Origin: JADJQU01 sp035490315
GTDB taxonomy: Bacteria > Planctomycetota > UBA1135 > GCA-002686595
Reading direction: 5' to 3'
Assembly: GCA_035490315.1 (NCBI GenBank)
Contig: DATHET010000183.1
Coordinates: forward strand, 1 to 15,973
DNA length: 15,973 nt
The notes under the pieces were generated by a model. That model was not told where the DNA came from. It did no database searches and was given only the letters and a program-made list of their open reading frames with translations. Positions 1 to 9,071 of this stretch are shown piece by piece. Numbering within the stretch: position 1 is the stretch's first letter; every line of letters starts with the position of its first letter. The translations under genes were made by a program, and so were the position numbers.

Positions 1-126
1 TTTCGGCCGTTCGATCTGCGCGTGACGGGCCTGCAGGCTCCTCACTTCGTATCCGCCCCTGTCCATCGCCGACAGGGCGCTGACCACGGCACGGATGCCG
101 TGCAGCGTGGTGATGCTCGGATTCGA
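1..126 (-). pseudogene. Possible CarB C-terminal fragment (broken, runs off the left edge)
   Basis: Read on the minus strand, 114 down to 1 gives ITTLHGIRAVVSALSAM followed by DRGGYEVRSLQARHAQIERP. The pattern TTL-x3-RA-x-V-x-AL, then EVRSLQ-x2-H, resembles the extreme C terminus of the carbamoyl-phosphate synthase large subunit (E. coli CarB ends with TTLNGG and then MHAQIK). In the same frame a TGA at 129-127 lies just before the match, and a long palindrome begins 55 bases further upstream, so a roughly 1070-residue CarB cannot extend to the right. If the match is real, this is a detached 3' remnant or the edge of a rearrangement. The other minus frames across 115-180 do not give a convincing continuation. 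The resemblance was judged by eye over about 35 residues, so chance remains possible. Confidence 0.3.
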
Positions 127-183
127 TCAGGGCTTCGTTGAGCGCCACGAAGGGCCCGGCGGCGCACGGGCGAGCCCGTCGCC

Positions 184-280
184 GTACCCGGTAAACCACC
201 ACCATCCTGAACACTGCGGATACCGGGTGCAACGCGCCCGGTATCCGCAGTGTTCAGGATGGTGGTGGTTTACCGGGTAC
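184..280. repeat. Long perfect palindrome (hairpin 1), 44-bp arms, 9-nt spacer
   Basis: Bases 184-227 are the exact reverse complement of 237-280, separated by nine bases. Pairing stops at 183/281. Over the first 40 bases the arm matches the arm of the palindrome at 8987-9066 at 33 positions without gaps, including the outer ten (GTACCCGGTA) and the block ACCACCATCCTGAACA, so the two belong to one repeat family. Both copies are flanked by GCC on the left and CCA on the right. No gene clearly ends just before this copy, so unlike the other two it is not obviously a terminator. A GTG inside the right arm opens a frame into the kinase gene, but that start would put the repeat into the protein. 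Confidence 0.9.
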
Positions 281-300
281 CATGGGGGGCGAAACTGACA

Positions 301-2961
<2,661 letters not shown>

Positions 2962-2987
2962 GGATCGTCGGGAGCCGGCGCGGTCCG

Positions 2988-2993
2988 TATACT
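2988..2993 (+). promoter_or_regulatory. -10-like hexamer TATACT upstream of the lipoprotein gene
   Basis: TATACT lies 11 bases before ATG 3005. It sits in the context GCGCGGTCCGTA, which recurs exactly before the biotin carboxylase gene at 12439-12450. A start site about seven bases downstream of the hexamer would leave a leader of only a few bases. No Shine-Dalgarno sequence and no clear -35 are visible. Confidence 0.4.
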
Positions 2994-3004
2994 CTCGCGC
3001 CAAC

Positions 3005-3685
3005 ATGAATTCGCACTCGTTCCTGTCGAAACTGGTCCTCGCCGTCGCCCTGAGTTTCCTCGCCGCCTGCTCGATGCTCGCCAACCCGACGGGGCCGGTG
3101 ACCAGCGAAAGCGGCTGGGTGAGCACTCCCGTTTTCGACCAGGGTCCCGCGGGCCGGCGCATCCAGGTCAGCTGCGAGGATCCGGCGAAATCGGGGCTGA
3201 AGGAAGAGCTCAGCGCGAGTTTTCTCCAGTCGCTTTCCTCCAAGGGATACAGCGCGGCCTCGAGTGAATCCGAAGCGGATCTCTTGTGCGTGCTCGTCGT
3301 GCGCTACTTCGCGCGCACGGTTCCGCCCGAGGGTCACGCCGAGCTGGTCGCTCAGTCCACCGACACCATCCAGGGCGGCGACGAGAGCTGGCTCGCTCCG
3401 GATGGCAGCGGCTACGACACGCAGACGCGCAAGCCGCGCGTCTTCAAGTTCCGCTCGGGTGCGCGCAGCCGCATCGGCGAGGTCTTCCGCGGCCACCAGG
3501 ACGACGAATGGACCTTGCTCGTCGACGTGGCGATCGGCGCGCGCGTCGCGGGACAGCGGCAGGTGGTGCAGCGCCACGAAGGCCGCGTCTGGGCCGCGTG
3601 CAATTCCACGGCGCTCGATCGCAAGACCGCGTCGGAGGTCTTGCTGGCCGAGATCGAGAAGCGGTTGCCCGAGACCTTGCCGTAG
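3005..3685 (+). CDS. Outer-membrane-type lipoprotein, distantly TraT-like
   Basis: A 226-residue protein with a basic N terminus, a hydrophobic helix and a lipobox ending LAAC (Cys22), so it should be lipidated after export. Ser follows the Cys, which is compatible with outer-membrane sorting under the proteobacterial +2 rule if that rule holds here. The rest is soluble. By eye it follows the order of TraT-family lipoproteins: a strand and a helix leading to SSKGYSAASSESEADLL (TraT: AKGYQVVTSPDKAYYWI), then EWTLLVDVAIGAR (TraT: YTMITDVQIAER), then a C-terminal helix with a conserved-looking Asn. The glycine-rich hydrophobic hairpin in the middle of TraT is missing and is replaced by a polar linker rich in Gly, Ser and Asp. 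The family call is tentative; lipoprotein is firm. It starts 43 bases after the kinase gene but has its own -10-like element. Confidence 0.8.
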   Translation: MNSHSFLSKLVLAVALSFLAACSMLANPTGPVTSESGWVSTPVFDQGPAGRRIQVSCEDPAKSGLKEELSASFLQSLSSKGYSAASSESEADLLCVLVVRYFARTVPPEGHAELVAQSTDTIQGGDESWLAPDGSGYDTQTRKPRVFKFRSGARSRIGEVFRGHQDDEWTLLVDVAIGARVAGQRQVVQRHEGRVWAACNSTALDRKTASEVLLAEIEKRLPETLP

Positions 3686-3688
3686 TTA

Positions 3689-3783
3689 TCGCAACGGAGT
3701 CTGGTTCGATCACGACACCCCGCGTCTCGCGCGCAACTCGCGCGAGACGCGGGGTGTCGTGATCGAACCAGGCTGCGTTGCGA
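3689..3783. terminator. Long hairpin 2 between convergent genes, probable bidirectional terminator
   Basis: Bases 3701-3733 are the exact reverse complement of 3739-3771 with a five-base loop. Pairing extends outward to 3689/3783 with only two mismatches (3697/3775 and 3700/3772), giving 45-base arms. The element begins three bases after the TAG of the lipoprotein gene (3683-3685) and ends two bases before the stop of the opposing beta-helix gene (3786-3788). There is no T-tract. Its sequence is unrelated to the other two long palindromes. The position fits a shared terminator for both converging transcripts. Confidence 0.75.
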
Positions 3784-3785
3784 CG

Positions 3786-5999
3786 CTAGGGAATGAACGT
3801 GAAATCCAGGCCGTCGGTCAAACCCGAGCCGCCGAGTGCCTGGGGATCGCGCGACCAGTACTGCGCGAAGACGCGCTGACCGAGTGTGATGCCGTGTGCA
3901 GCGCTGTATGCGTGCGACCACTGGAACGCGTAGCTGCCCGAGCAGTCGTTGCCCGAGCTCGAGCCGCCGCTCGCCTGCACCAGAGTGCGCGTCAACGGCG
4001 GCCGCACGCAGAGCAGGCCACCCTGGAACGGGCTGCTCGTGGCCTTGGAGCTCCACAACAGGATTCCCGGTTTGTTGTTGAGGACGCTCGAGGCCAGCAC
4101 GCGGAGGTTGCCTAGTGCCAGGCTCGGCGCGCCGAGGCACCCGATCATCGGTGTGCAGCCCAGGCTGTTGACCTTGGCCGTGCAGTAGCGCACCGGCGGA
4201 GCGTAGTGCGAGACCTCGAAGGGAATCGCTCCCATGTCGGCCCGGCTTCCGTTGGGATCGTTGGGGCTCGCGGGATCCCCTGCGTCGATGCAGGGCGAGT
4301 TCGTCCGCAGGTAGTAGTCGTGGAACTGCTCGAACCAGAACTGCGGATTCACCGCGATGTTCCCGACTCCCGGTGCAAAAGTCCCGACGTCGGACCAGCT
4401 CACGCTCGCGCCCGAAGCGTCGTCGGGGTGGTTGTTCCACAGGATCGAGTTGACCGCGCTTCCGCCGGACAGGCCTCCTCCGAGCAGGAGCGAGCCCTGG
4501 ATCGAGTTGTTGTCGAAGGTGCAGTGGTCGAGAGCCGTGGAGCGCGCTCCGCCGCCGGAGTTCGCCTGGTTGTCGTAGACCATGCAGCGATTCGCCGTTC
4601 CTCCGAACATGCCGCCGCCCGCGGCGCTGGGGCTGGCGGCGGCGGTCTGGAGCGCCCGGTTGTCGTGGACGATGCAGCCGATCAAGTTCGCGTCGCAGGC
4701 ACCGGCGCCTTGCGAAGCGAAGGCTCCCACGGCCAGGTTTTCGAAGATCTGGCAGTTGGTGCACTCGCCGCCGTTCAAGCCGGTCCCTCGACCCATCGCG
4801 GAGTGGCCGCGGATCTTCGTAAAGCTCACCCTGGTCAAGGTCGTGGGCTCGTTGAAGATGCCCAGGCCGAAAGTCGGCGCGGACGGATCGAGGACCTGGT
4901 TGTCGAATACGTCGCAGCCGTGGACGATCGAGCCGAACGAGTAGATGCCGGCTCCGATCTGGCCGACGTTGTCGTGGACCCTCACGTTGGAGAAGGTGGC
5001 GGTGCCGAAGGCTCCCGCGCCTTGCGTGGCGCGGTTCGCCGCGATTTCGAGGTCGCCGATGAAAAGGTTCGTGGGCGCGCTTTGGAACGTCGCCTCGATG
5101 CCGCCGCCCTGACCTTGGAAATCGCCGGTGGAGGGCGCGCCCGCCGCGTTGTCGGTGATCTGCGCGTTGAGGACCATTCCGCTACCGCCCCAGAGCAGGA
5201 GTCCGCCGCCGCGCGCCGGTTGGAACTGGAGCGACTCCGCTACGTTCGAGGCGATGGGACCGGAATCGAAATTGAAGCTCGAGTTCAAGCAACCGACGCC
5301 GCCGCCGTGACCGGCTTGGATCGGCGAAACCGTGCTGGCTCGCGCGACGTTGTTCACGATCGCCGAGAAGAAGAAGGTCCCGGTCGAAGACTCGAACCAG
5401 GCGCCGCCGCCCTGCGAGGCCTGGTTGGAATCGAGCACGCAGGTGATCAACTGGACCGTGGCGGAGTCCGCGAACACGCCGCCGCCCGCGCCCTTGACGA
5501 TCGCCGTCCCCGGCAACAGGGTCCGATTGTCGATCAGCGTGCAGTTCTCGATCCGCAGCTCGCTGCCGACGCAGAAGACGCCGCCGCCTTCCGAGCGATT
5601 GAGCGCCGCGTCGAAAGTGCCCGAGCCATGCTGGATCGTGAAGCCGTTGAGCATGGTGCCCGCGGGCTCGCCGCTCTTGGCGCTGACCACGCTCCCCAGG
5701 CCGGCGCCGTCGAGGATCGTGACTGCCTGGCCGTTGGAGCTGCCGATCGTGAGGCCCTTGCCCAGGAAATCGATGCGCTCGAAGTAGGTCCCCGGATGGA
5801 CCACGACGATGTCGCCAGTTCCCGTGGTCGGTCGCGAGATCGCGAACTGCAGGCTGGTGTAGGGATCCGCCGGAGTGCCCGTGCCGGGCGGGTTGGGACC
5901 GTTGAGGTCGACGTGCCAGGTCGATTGCGCCCAGACCTGGGCTGAAGCCGAGGCAAGGATCAAGCTCGCGACGACGATCGATCGATGGAGGGTTCGCAT
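3786..5999 (-). CDS. Secreted right-handed parallel beta-helix protein with shared C-terminal module
   Basis: A 737-residue exported protein. The start at 5999 gives a clean signal peptide (MRTLHRSIVVASLILASASA, cleavage near VWAQ); an upstream ATG at 6068 would bury it. Residues from about 26 show a DUF1565-like opening (GTPADPYTSLQFAI, HPGTYFERI). About a dozen coils follow, with the motif GGG/GAG plus a hydrophobic residue near the start and a DN/NN pair near the end (GGGVFCVG, GGGVFADS, GGGLLLWG, GGGMFGGT), reminiscent of chlamydial Pmp repeats. The helix closes with CIDAGDPASPNDPNGSRADM. Residues 605-737 form a separate C-terminal module with Cys residues, GGLLCV, QYWSRDP and a terminal strand ending FTFIP. 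The likely role is at the cell surface or outside the cell. No catalytic motif is seen. The hybrid histidine kinase gene is divergent to it. Confidence 0.9.
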   Translation of the reverse strand: MRTLHRSIVVASLILASASAQVWAQSTWHVDLNGPNPPGTGTPADPYTSLQFAISRPTTGTGDIVVVHPGTYFERIDFLGKGLTIGSSNGQAVTILDGAGLGSVVSAKSGEPAGTMLNGFTIQHGSGTFDAALNRSEGGGVFCVGSELRIENCTLIDNRTLLPGTAIVKGAGGGVFADSATVQLITCVLDSNQASQGGGAWFESSTGTFFFSAIVNNVARASTVSPIQAGHGGGVGCLNSSFNFDSGPIASNVAESLQFQPARGGGLLLWGGSGMVLNAQITDNAAGAPSTGDFQGQGGGIEATFQSAPTNLFIGDLEIAANRATQGAGAFGTATFSNVRVHDNVGQIGAGIYSFGSIVHGCDVFDNQVLDPSAPTFGLGIFNEPTTLTRVSFTKIRGHSAMGRGTGLNGGECTNCQIFENLAVGAFASQGAGACDANLIGCIVHDNRALQTAAASPSAAGGGMFGGTANRCMVYDNQANSGGGARSTALDHCTFDNNSIQGSLLLGGGLSGGSAVNSILWNNHPDDASGASVSWSDVGTFAPGVGNIAVNPQFWFEQFHDYYLRTNSPCIDAGDPASPNDPNGSRADMGAIPFEVSHYAPPVRYCTAKVNSLGCTPMIGCLGAPSLALGNLRVLASSVLNNKPGILLWSSKATSSPFQGGLLCVRPPLTRTLVQASGGSSSGNDCSGSYAFQWSHAYSAAHGITLGQRVFAQYWSRDPQALGGSGLTDGLDFTFIP

Positions 6000-6133
6000 G
6001 GGGAAGTGGAAGCTCCGGTTGCGGGGATGGACGGACGCCTGAAACCCCAGGTTCCGTGGCGGATCCATGGTAGCCCCGCCCGAAGGCCCTTAGAGCCGAC
6101 CCTCCCGCCAAGTCACGACCTGCGAACCGGCAT

Positions 6134-6139
6134 TATGAT
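6134..6139 (+). promoter_or_regulatory. -10-like hexamer TATGAT upstream of the hybrid histidine kinase
   Basis: TATGAT ends nine bases before ATG 6149, so transcription about seven bases downstream of the hexamer would start almost at the initiation codon. No Shine-Dalgarno sequence lies in the intervening GCGCGCCC run. The -35 region is not recognisable. Confidence 0.4.
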
Positions 6140-6148
6140 CGCGCGCCC

Positions 6149-7972
6149 ATGTTCCTCATCGAACGGCTCGAATTCCTGTCGCTGATCGGCCTGTTCGTCC
6201 AGGCCTTCCTGGCCTGGGTGTTCGTGGCGATCCTGGCGACGATGCGGCGAGGCGAGCGAGCCTCGGGCGCCTTCGACCATTTCTTTTTCGCATTCGCTGC
6301 GCTGGCCTCGGCGCTGACCGTGCTCGCGGTGCGCTTCTTCCATTCGCATCAACTGGATGCGGCCGACAGTTTCTGGCTCGACGGGCATTGGGCGCCGACC
6401 GCGTGCTACGTCGCCTACCAGGGTCTCAAGGGACTCTTCGGATTGTTCCTGGTGCGCGGGAGCTTCGCCCTGGCCGACAAGGCGCCGCCGCGCTGGCTCT
6501 ACGCGCTGATCTGGGCCATGGTCGCGATGCTCGCGGTGTCCCCACTGCTCCTGCCTGAGATCACGGCCCTGCTCGTCGTCCAGGCGCCGGTCATGGTCGC
6601 CTGTTCCTTCGTCGCGCTGAGCGCCCTCGCCGGCGTGCCGGTGGAGGGCTCGGGCCCGCGCGTCGTGCGCGGCTCGTTGATCGGCCTGGCCTGCGCGTGG
6701 ATCCTCGACGGCGCGGCCGCGGGACTGCACGAACAGATTCCCTCGCTGCGTTATGTCCTTGCGACGAACTCCTACTTCGATCTCGGCGTGCAGCTCGCGC
6801 TCGGGACAGGGCTGGTGGTCAGCCTGCTTCAAGATACGCACCGGCGCCTGCGCGCTGCGGAGCTGGAGCGTGAGCGTCTGCAGCGCGAGCTCGATCGCGA
6901 CGAGAAGCTGCGCGCGCTCGGCACGATGCTCTCCGGCGTCGCGCACGAATTGAACAACCCCTTGACCGTGATCCTGGGCTACGCCGACCTGATCGCCAGC
7001 ACCGAAGCGGACAACGAAGCTGCCAGGATCGTCGCGGAACAGGCGCAGCGCTGCCGCGGAATCGTGCGCAACCTTTCGGCGCTGGCGGGACAGTCGCAGC
7101 ATCCGCTGCAGGAGATGAAGGCCGCCGAGCTGGTCGATCGCGTGGTGCGCGGCATCAACCTGGATCGCGAGGCCGCGCAGCGGCTCCGTGTCGCACGGAT
7201 CGATGAACTGCGCTTCCACGCCGATCGCGTCGGGATGGAGCAGGTCCTCGCCAATCTGATCTCCAACGCGCTCGCGGCGAGCTCGCCCCAGGGCCTGGTG
7301 TGGATCGAGGCTGCGCCTTGTGCGGCGGGGATCACGTTCAGCGTGCGCGACGAGGGGCCGGGTGTGCCGCCCGAGCTCCGCGCTCGACTGTTCGAGCCCT
7401 TCTTCACGACCAAGGGGCCCGGCAAGGGCATGGGCCTGGGTCTTTCGATCGCCCACGCCATCGTGCGCGCCCACGGCGGGACGATCTCGGTCGAGGACGG
7501 CCCCGACGGGCGTGGCGCGCTGTTCCGTGTCGTGATTCCCCACGCCGCCGCTCAGAAGCAGCGCGAATCGAAGGTCCTCGTGACCGCCGGGCCGACGCGG
7601 CGCCTGTTGATCATCGACGACGAAGCCGCCGTCCGCTCGGTCGTGCGCCGACAAGCCGAGCGGCGGGGCTGGAGAGTCTCCGAGGCCGATTCCGCCGAGA
7701 GCGCATTTTCGGGCTCGAATCGGATCGCCGAGTTCGACGCCGTGCTGTGCGATCTGCGGATGCCCGGGATGGGCGGCGCGGGACTCCACGACCGCTTCCA
7801 GAGCGAATTCCCCGCCGCGCTCGAGCGGACCGTGTTCGTCACCGGCGATCTGGCCTCGCCTGAGTCCGTGCTGTTTTCCAGGCGCTGCGCCCGGCCCCTG
7901 GTGCAGAAACCCTTCGAATTCGACGAGCTGTTCGCGATCGTGGATCGCAAGCCGGGCTACGCGCGAATCTGA
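6149..7972 (+). CDS. Hybrid sensor histidine kinase with seven-helix membrane domain and receiver
   Basis: A 607-residue membrane signalling protein. About seven hydrophobic helices fill residues 5-225, with no large periplasmic domain, so the signal is probably sensed in or near the membrane. A short charged coiled-coil (RRLRAAELERERLQRELD) leads into the HisKA domain with the phospho-acceptor H266 in SGVAHELNNPLTV. The ATPase domain has an N box (N369, N373), a G1 box DEGPG (401-405), the FEPFFTTKG F box and a G2 box GKGMGLGLS (425-433). A receiver domain follows, with acidic pair D490/D491, phospho-acceptor D535 in CDLRMPG, T565 and K587. All catalytic positions needed for autophosphorylation and phosphotransfer are present. 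There is no output domain or adjacent partner regulator, so the final target is unknown. Start ATG 6149 agrees with the -10 element just upstream. Confidence 0.95.
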   Translation: MFLIERLEFLSLIGLFVQAFLAWVFVAILATMRRGERASGAFDHFFFAFAALASALTVLAVRFFHSHQLDAADSFWLDGHWAPTACYVAYQGLKGLFGLFLVRGSFALADKAPPRWLYALIWAMVAMLAVSPLLLPEITALLVVQAPVMVACSFVALSALAGVPVEGSGPRVVRGSLIGLACAWILDGAAAGLHEQIPSLRYVLATNSYFDLGVQLALGTGLVVSLLQDTHRRLRAAELERERLQRELDRDEKLRALGTMLSGVAHELNNPLTVILGYADLIASTEADNEAARIVAEQAQRCRGIVRNLSALAGQSQHPLQEMKAAELVDRVVRGINLDREAAQRLRVARIDELRFHADRVGMEQVLANLISNALAASSPQGLVWIEAAPCAAGITFSVRDEGPGVPPELRARLFEPFFTTKGPGKGMGLGLSIAHAIVRAHGGTISVEDGPDGRGALFRVVIPHAAAQKQRESKVLVTAGPTRRLLIIDDEAAVRSVVRRQAERRGWRVSEADSAESAFSGSNRIAEFDAVLCDLRMPGMGGAGLHDRFQSEFPAALERTVFVTGDLASPESVLFSRRCARPLVQKPFEFDELFAIVDRKPGYARI

Positions 7973-7996
7973 GCCTCCGCCAGCCGCGGGAAGCTC

Positions 7997-8026
7997 TTGG
8001 GCTCGGGGGCCCGCTCGCGGTACAAC
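7997..8026 (+). promoter_or_regulatory. Candidate promoter for lpxO (TTGGGC, 18 bp, TACAAC)
   Basis: TTGGGC at 7997-8002 and TACAAC at 8021-8026 are separated by 18 bases, the best -35/-10 pair in the window. The hexamer ends seven bases before the GTG at 8034, implying a leaderless or nearly leaderless message. It suggests that lpxO is transcribed independently of the histidine kinase 61 bases upstream. Confidence 0.45.
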
Positions 8027-8033
8027 CAAGACC

Positions 8034-8981
8034 GTGTTGCAGCAGATCCTTGCGGAATTGGTCTCGGTCAAGTTCCTGATCGCATATGCGTACATGGCCT
8101 GTGTGTGCTACGTGCACTTCCGCGGCAAGGTCAGGCTGCGATTCGCGCGTCAGGTCACCGAGCACTCCGGGCTCTTCAGTCCGTTCAACGTGCCGATGTA
8201 CCTTTTCTCGGCCGTGCCGACGACGCCGCTCCTGCCGGTCGCGACCTTCCCGGAGCTCGCCGTGTTGCGCGACAACTGGAAGACCATGCGCGACGAGGCC
8301 CTGGCCTTGTTCGATCAGGGGCGCATCGAGTACGGCGAGAAGCAGAACGACCTGACCTTCGTCGCCTTCAAGAAGCGCGGCTGGAAGCGCTTCCACATGA
8401 AGTGGTACGACGAGTTCCTGCCCTCCGCCGTCGCCCTGTGTCCGAAGACCGTCGCGCTGGTGCGCTCGATCCCGAGCATCAACGCCGCGGCTTTCACGAT
8501 GCTGCCGCCGGGCACGAAGCTCGGCAAGCACCGCGATCCCTTCGCGACCTCGCTGCGCTACCACCTCGGCCTGGTCACGCCGAAAGCGCCGGGATGCCGG
8601 ATCTGGGTCGACGGCCAGGAGCACACCTGGCACGACGGCGAGGATCTGGTGTTCGACGAGACCTACATTCACTGGGCGGAGAACGCGACGGCCGAGAACC
8701 GCATCATTTTGTTTTGCGACGTCACGCGACCGCTGCGCACACCGGTGATGCGCGGGATCAGCACTTTCATGAACCGCTACGTGTGGAAGATCACCTCGAG
8801 CCACAATCTCGAGGACGAACGACCTGGCCTGCTCAATCGATTCACGCCGGCGGTGTTCAAGATCAAGTACCTGCTGATCGACCTGAAGAAAGCCCACCTC
8901 TGGGTCTACAACGGTCTCAAGGTCGTGCTGCTCGGCAGCTTGATCTACCTGGTGTTCCTGCGCGGAATGTTCAGGAGCTGA
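8034..8981 (+). CDS. lpxO: Lipid A 2-hydroxylase, LpxO-type Fe(II)/2-oxoglutarate dioxygenase
   Basis: A 315-residue homologue of Salmonella LpxO (about 302 residues) that is recognisable along its whole length: YVHFRGKVRLRFARQ, MYLFS, FKKRGWKRF, KWYDEF, CPKT, LPPGTKLGKHRDP, SLRYHLGL, VFDETYIHWAEN, NRIILFCD. The probable iron ligands are H166 and D168 (HRD) and H213, and R223 is the likely 2-oxoglutarate arginine. LpxO adds a hydroxyl to the 2-position of a secondary acyl chain of lipid A at the cytoplasmic face of the inner membrane. Hydrophobic segments at about 12-28 and 293-311 would anchor it. GTG 8034 is favoured over TTG 8037 because of the promoter spacing and because it gives a complete N-terminal membrane helix; ATG 8094 would cut that helix. 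A long palindrome follows the stop codon by five bases. Confidence 0.9.
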   Translation: MLQQILAELVSVKFLIAYAYMACVCYVHFRGKVRLRFARQVTEHSGLFSPFNVPMYLFSAVPTTPLLPVATFPELAVLRDNWKTMRDEALALFDQGRIEYGEKQNDLTFVAFKKRGWKRFHMKWYDEFLPSAVALCPKTVALVRSIPSINAAAFTMLPPGTKLGKHRDPFATSLRYHLGLVTPKAPGCRIWVDGQEHTWHDGEDLVFDETYIHWAENATAENRIILFCDVTRPLRTPVMRGISTFMNRYVWKITSSHNLEDERPGLLNRFTPAVFKIKYLLIDLKKAHLWVYNGLKVVLLGSLIYLVFLRGMFRS

Positions 8982-8986
8982 GCGCC

Positions 8987-9066
8987 GTACCCGGTACAAC
9001 ACCACCATCCTGAACATGCGCGATACGTATCGCGCATGTTCAGGATGGTGGTGTTGTACCGGGTAC
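8987..9066. terminator. 80-bp perfect palindrome (hairpin 3), probable bidirectional terminator
   Basis: Bases 8987-9026 are the exact reverse complement of 9027-9066 with no spacer. The element begins five bases after the lpxO stop and ends five bases before the stop codon of the opposing propeller gene (9072-9074). It shares its outer arm with hairpin 1 at 184-280: all seven arm differences between the two copies (arm positions 11, 13 and 31-35) are matched on the opposite arm, so both remain perfect. There is no T-tract on either side. It acts plausibly as a terminator for both transcripts and is also a member of a dispersed palindromic repeat family. Confidence 0.85.
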
Positions 9067-9071
9067 CAGAC

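Noticed and set aside
184..280. CRISPR repeat, tRNA or transposon-end interpretation of the long palindromes
   Set aside because: There are no spacers or arrays, no tRNA-like folding pattern, and no transposase gene or target-site duplication next to any copy.
250..300. In-frame GTG start for the kinase gene within hairpin 1
   Set aside because: It would translate the palindrome arm into the N terminus; the ATG at 301 gives a normal short lead into the kinase domain.
4206..5945. 579-codon plus-strand open frame opposite the beta-helix gene
   Set aside because: Val/Arg/Asp-rich with no motifs, while the opposite strand has a signal peptide, regular coils and a recognised C-terminal module.
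6000..6068. Upstream start (ATG at 6068, minus) for the beta-helix protein
   Set aside because: It would place 23 polar residues before a clear signal peptide; ATG 5999 fits export.
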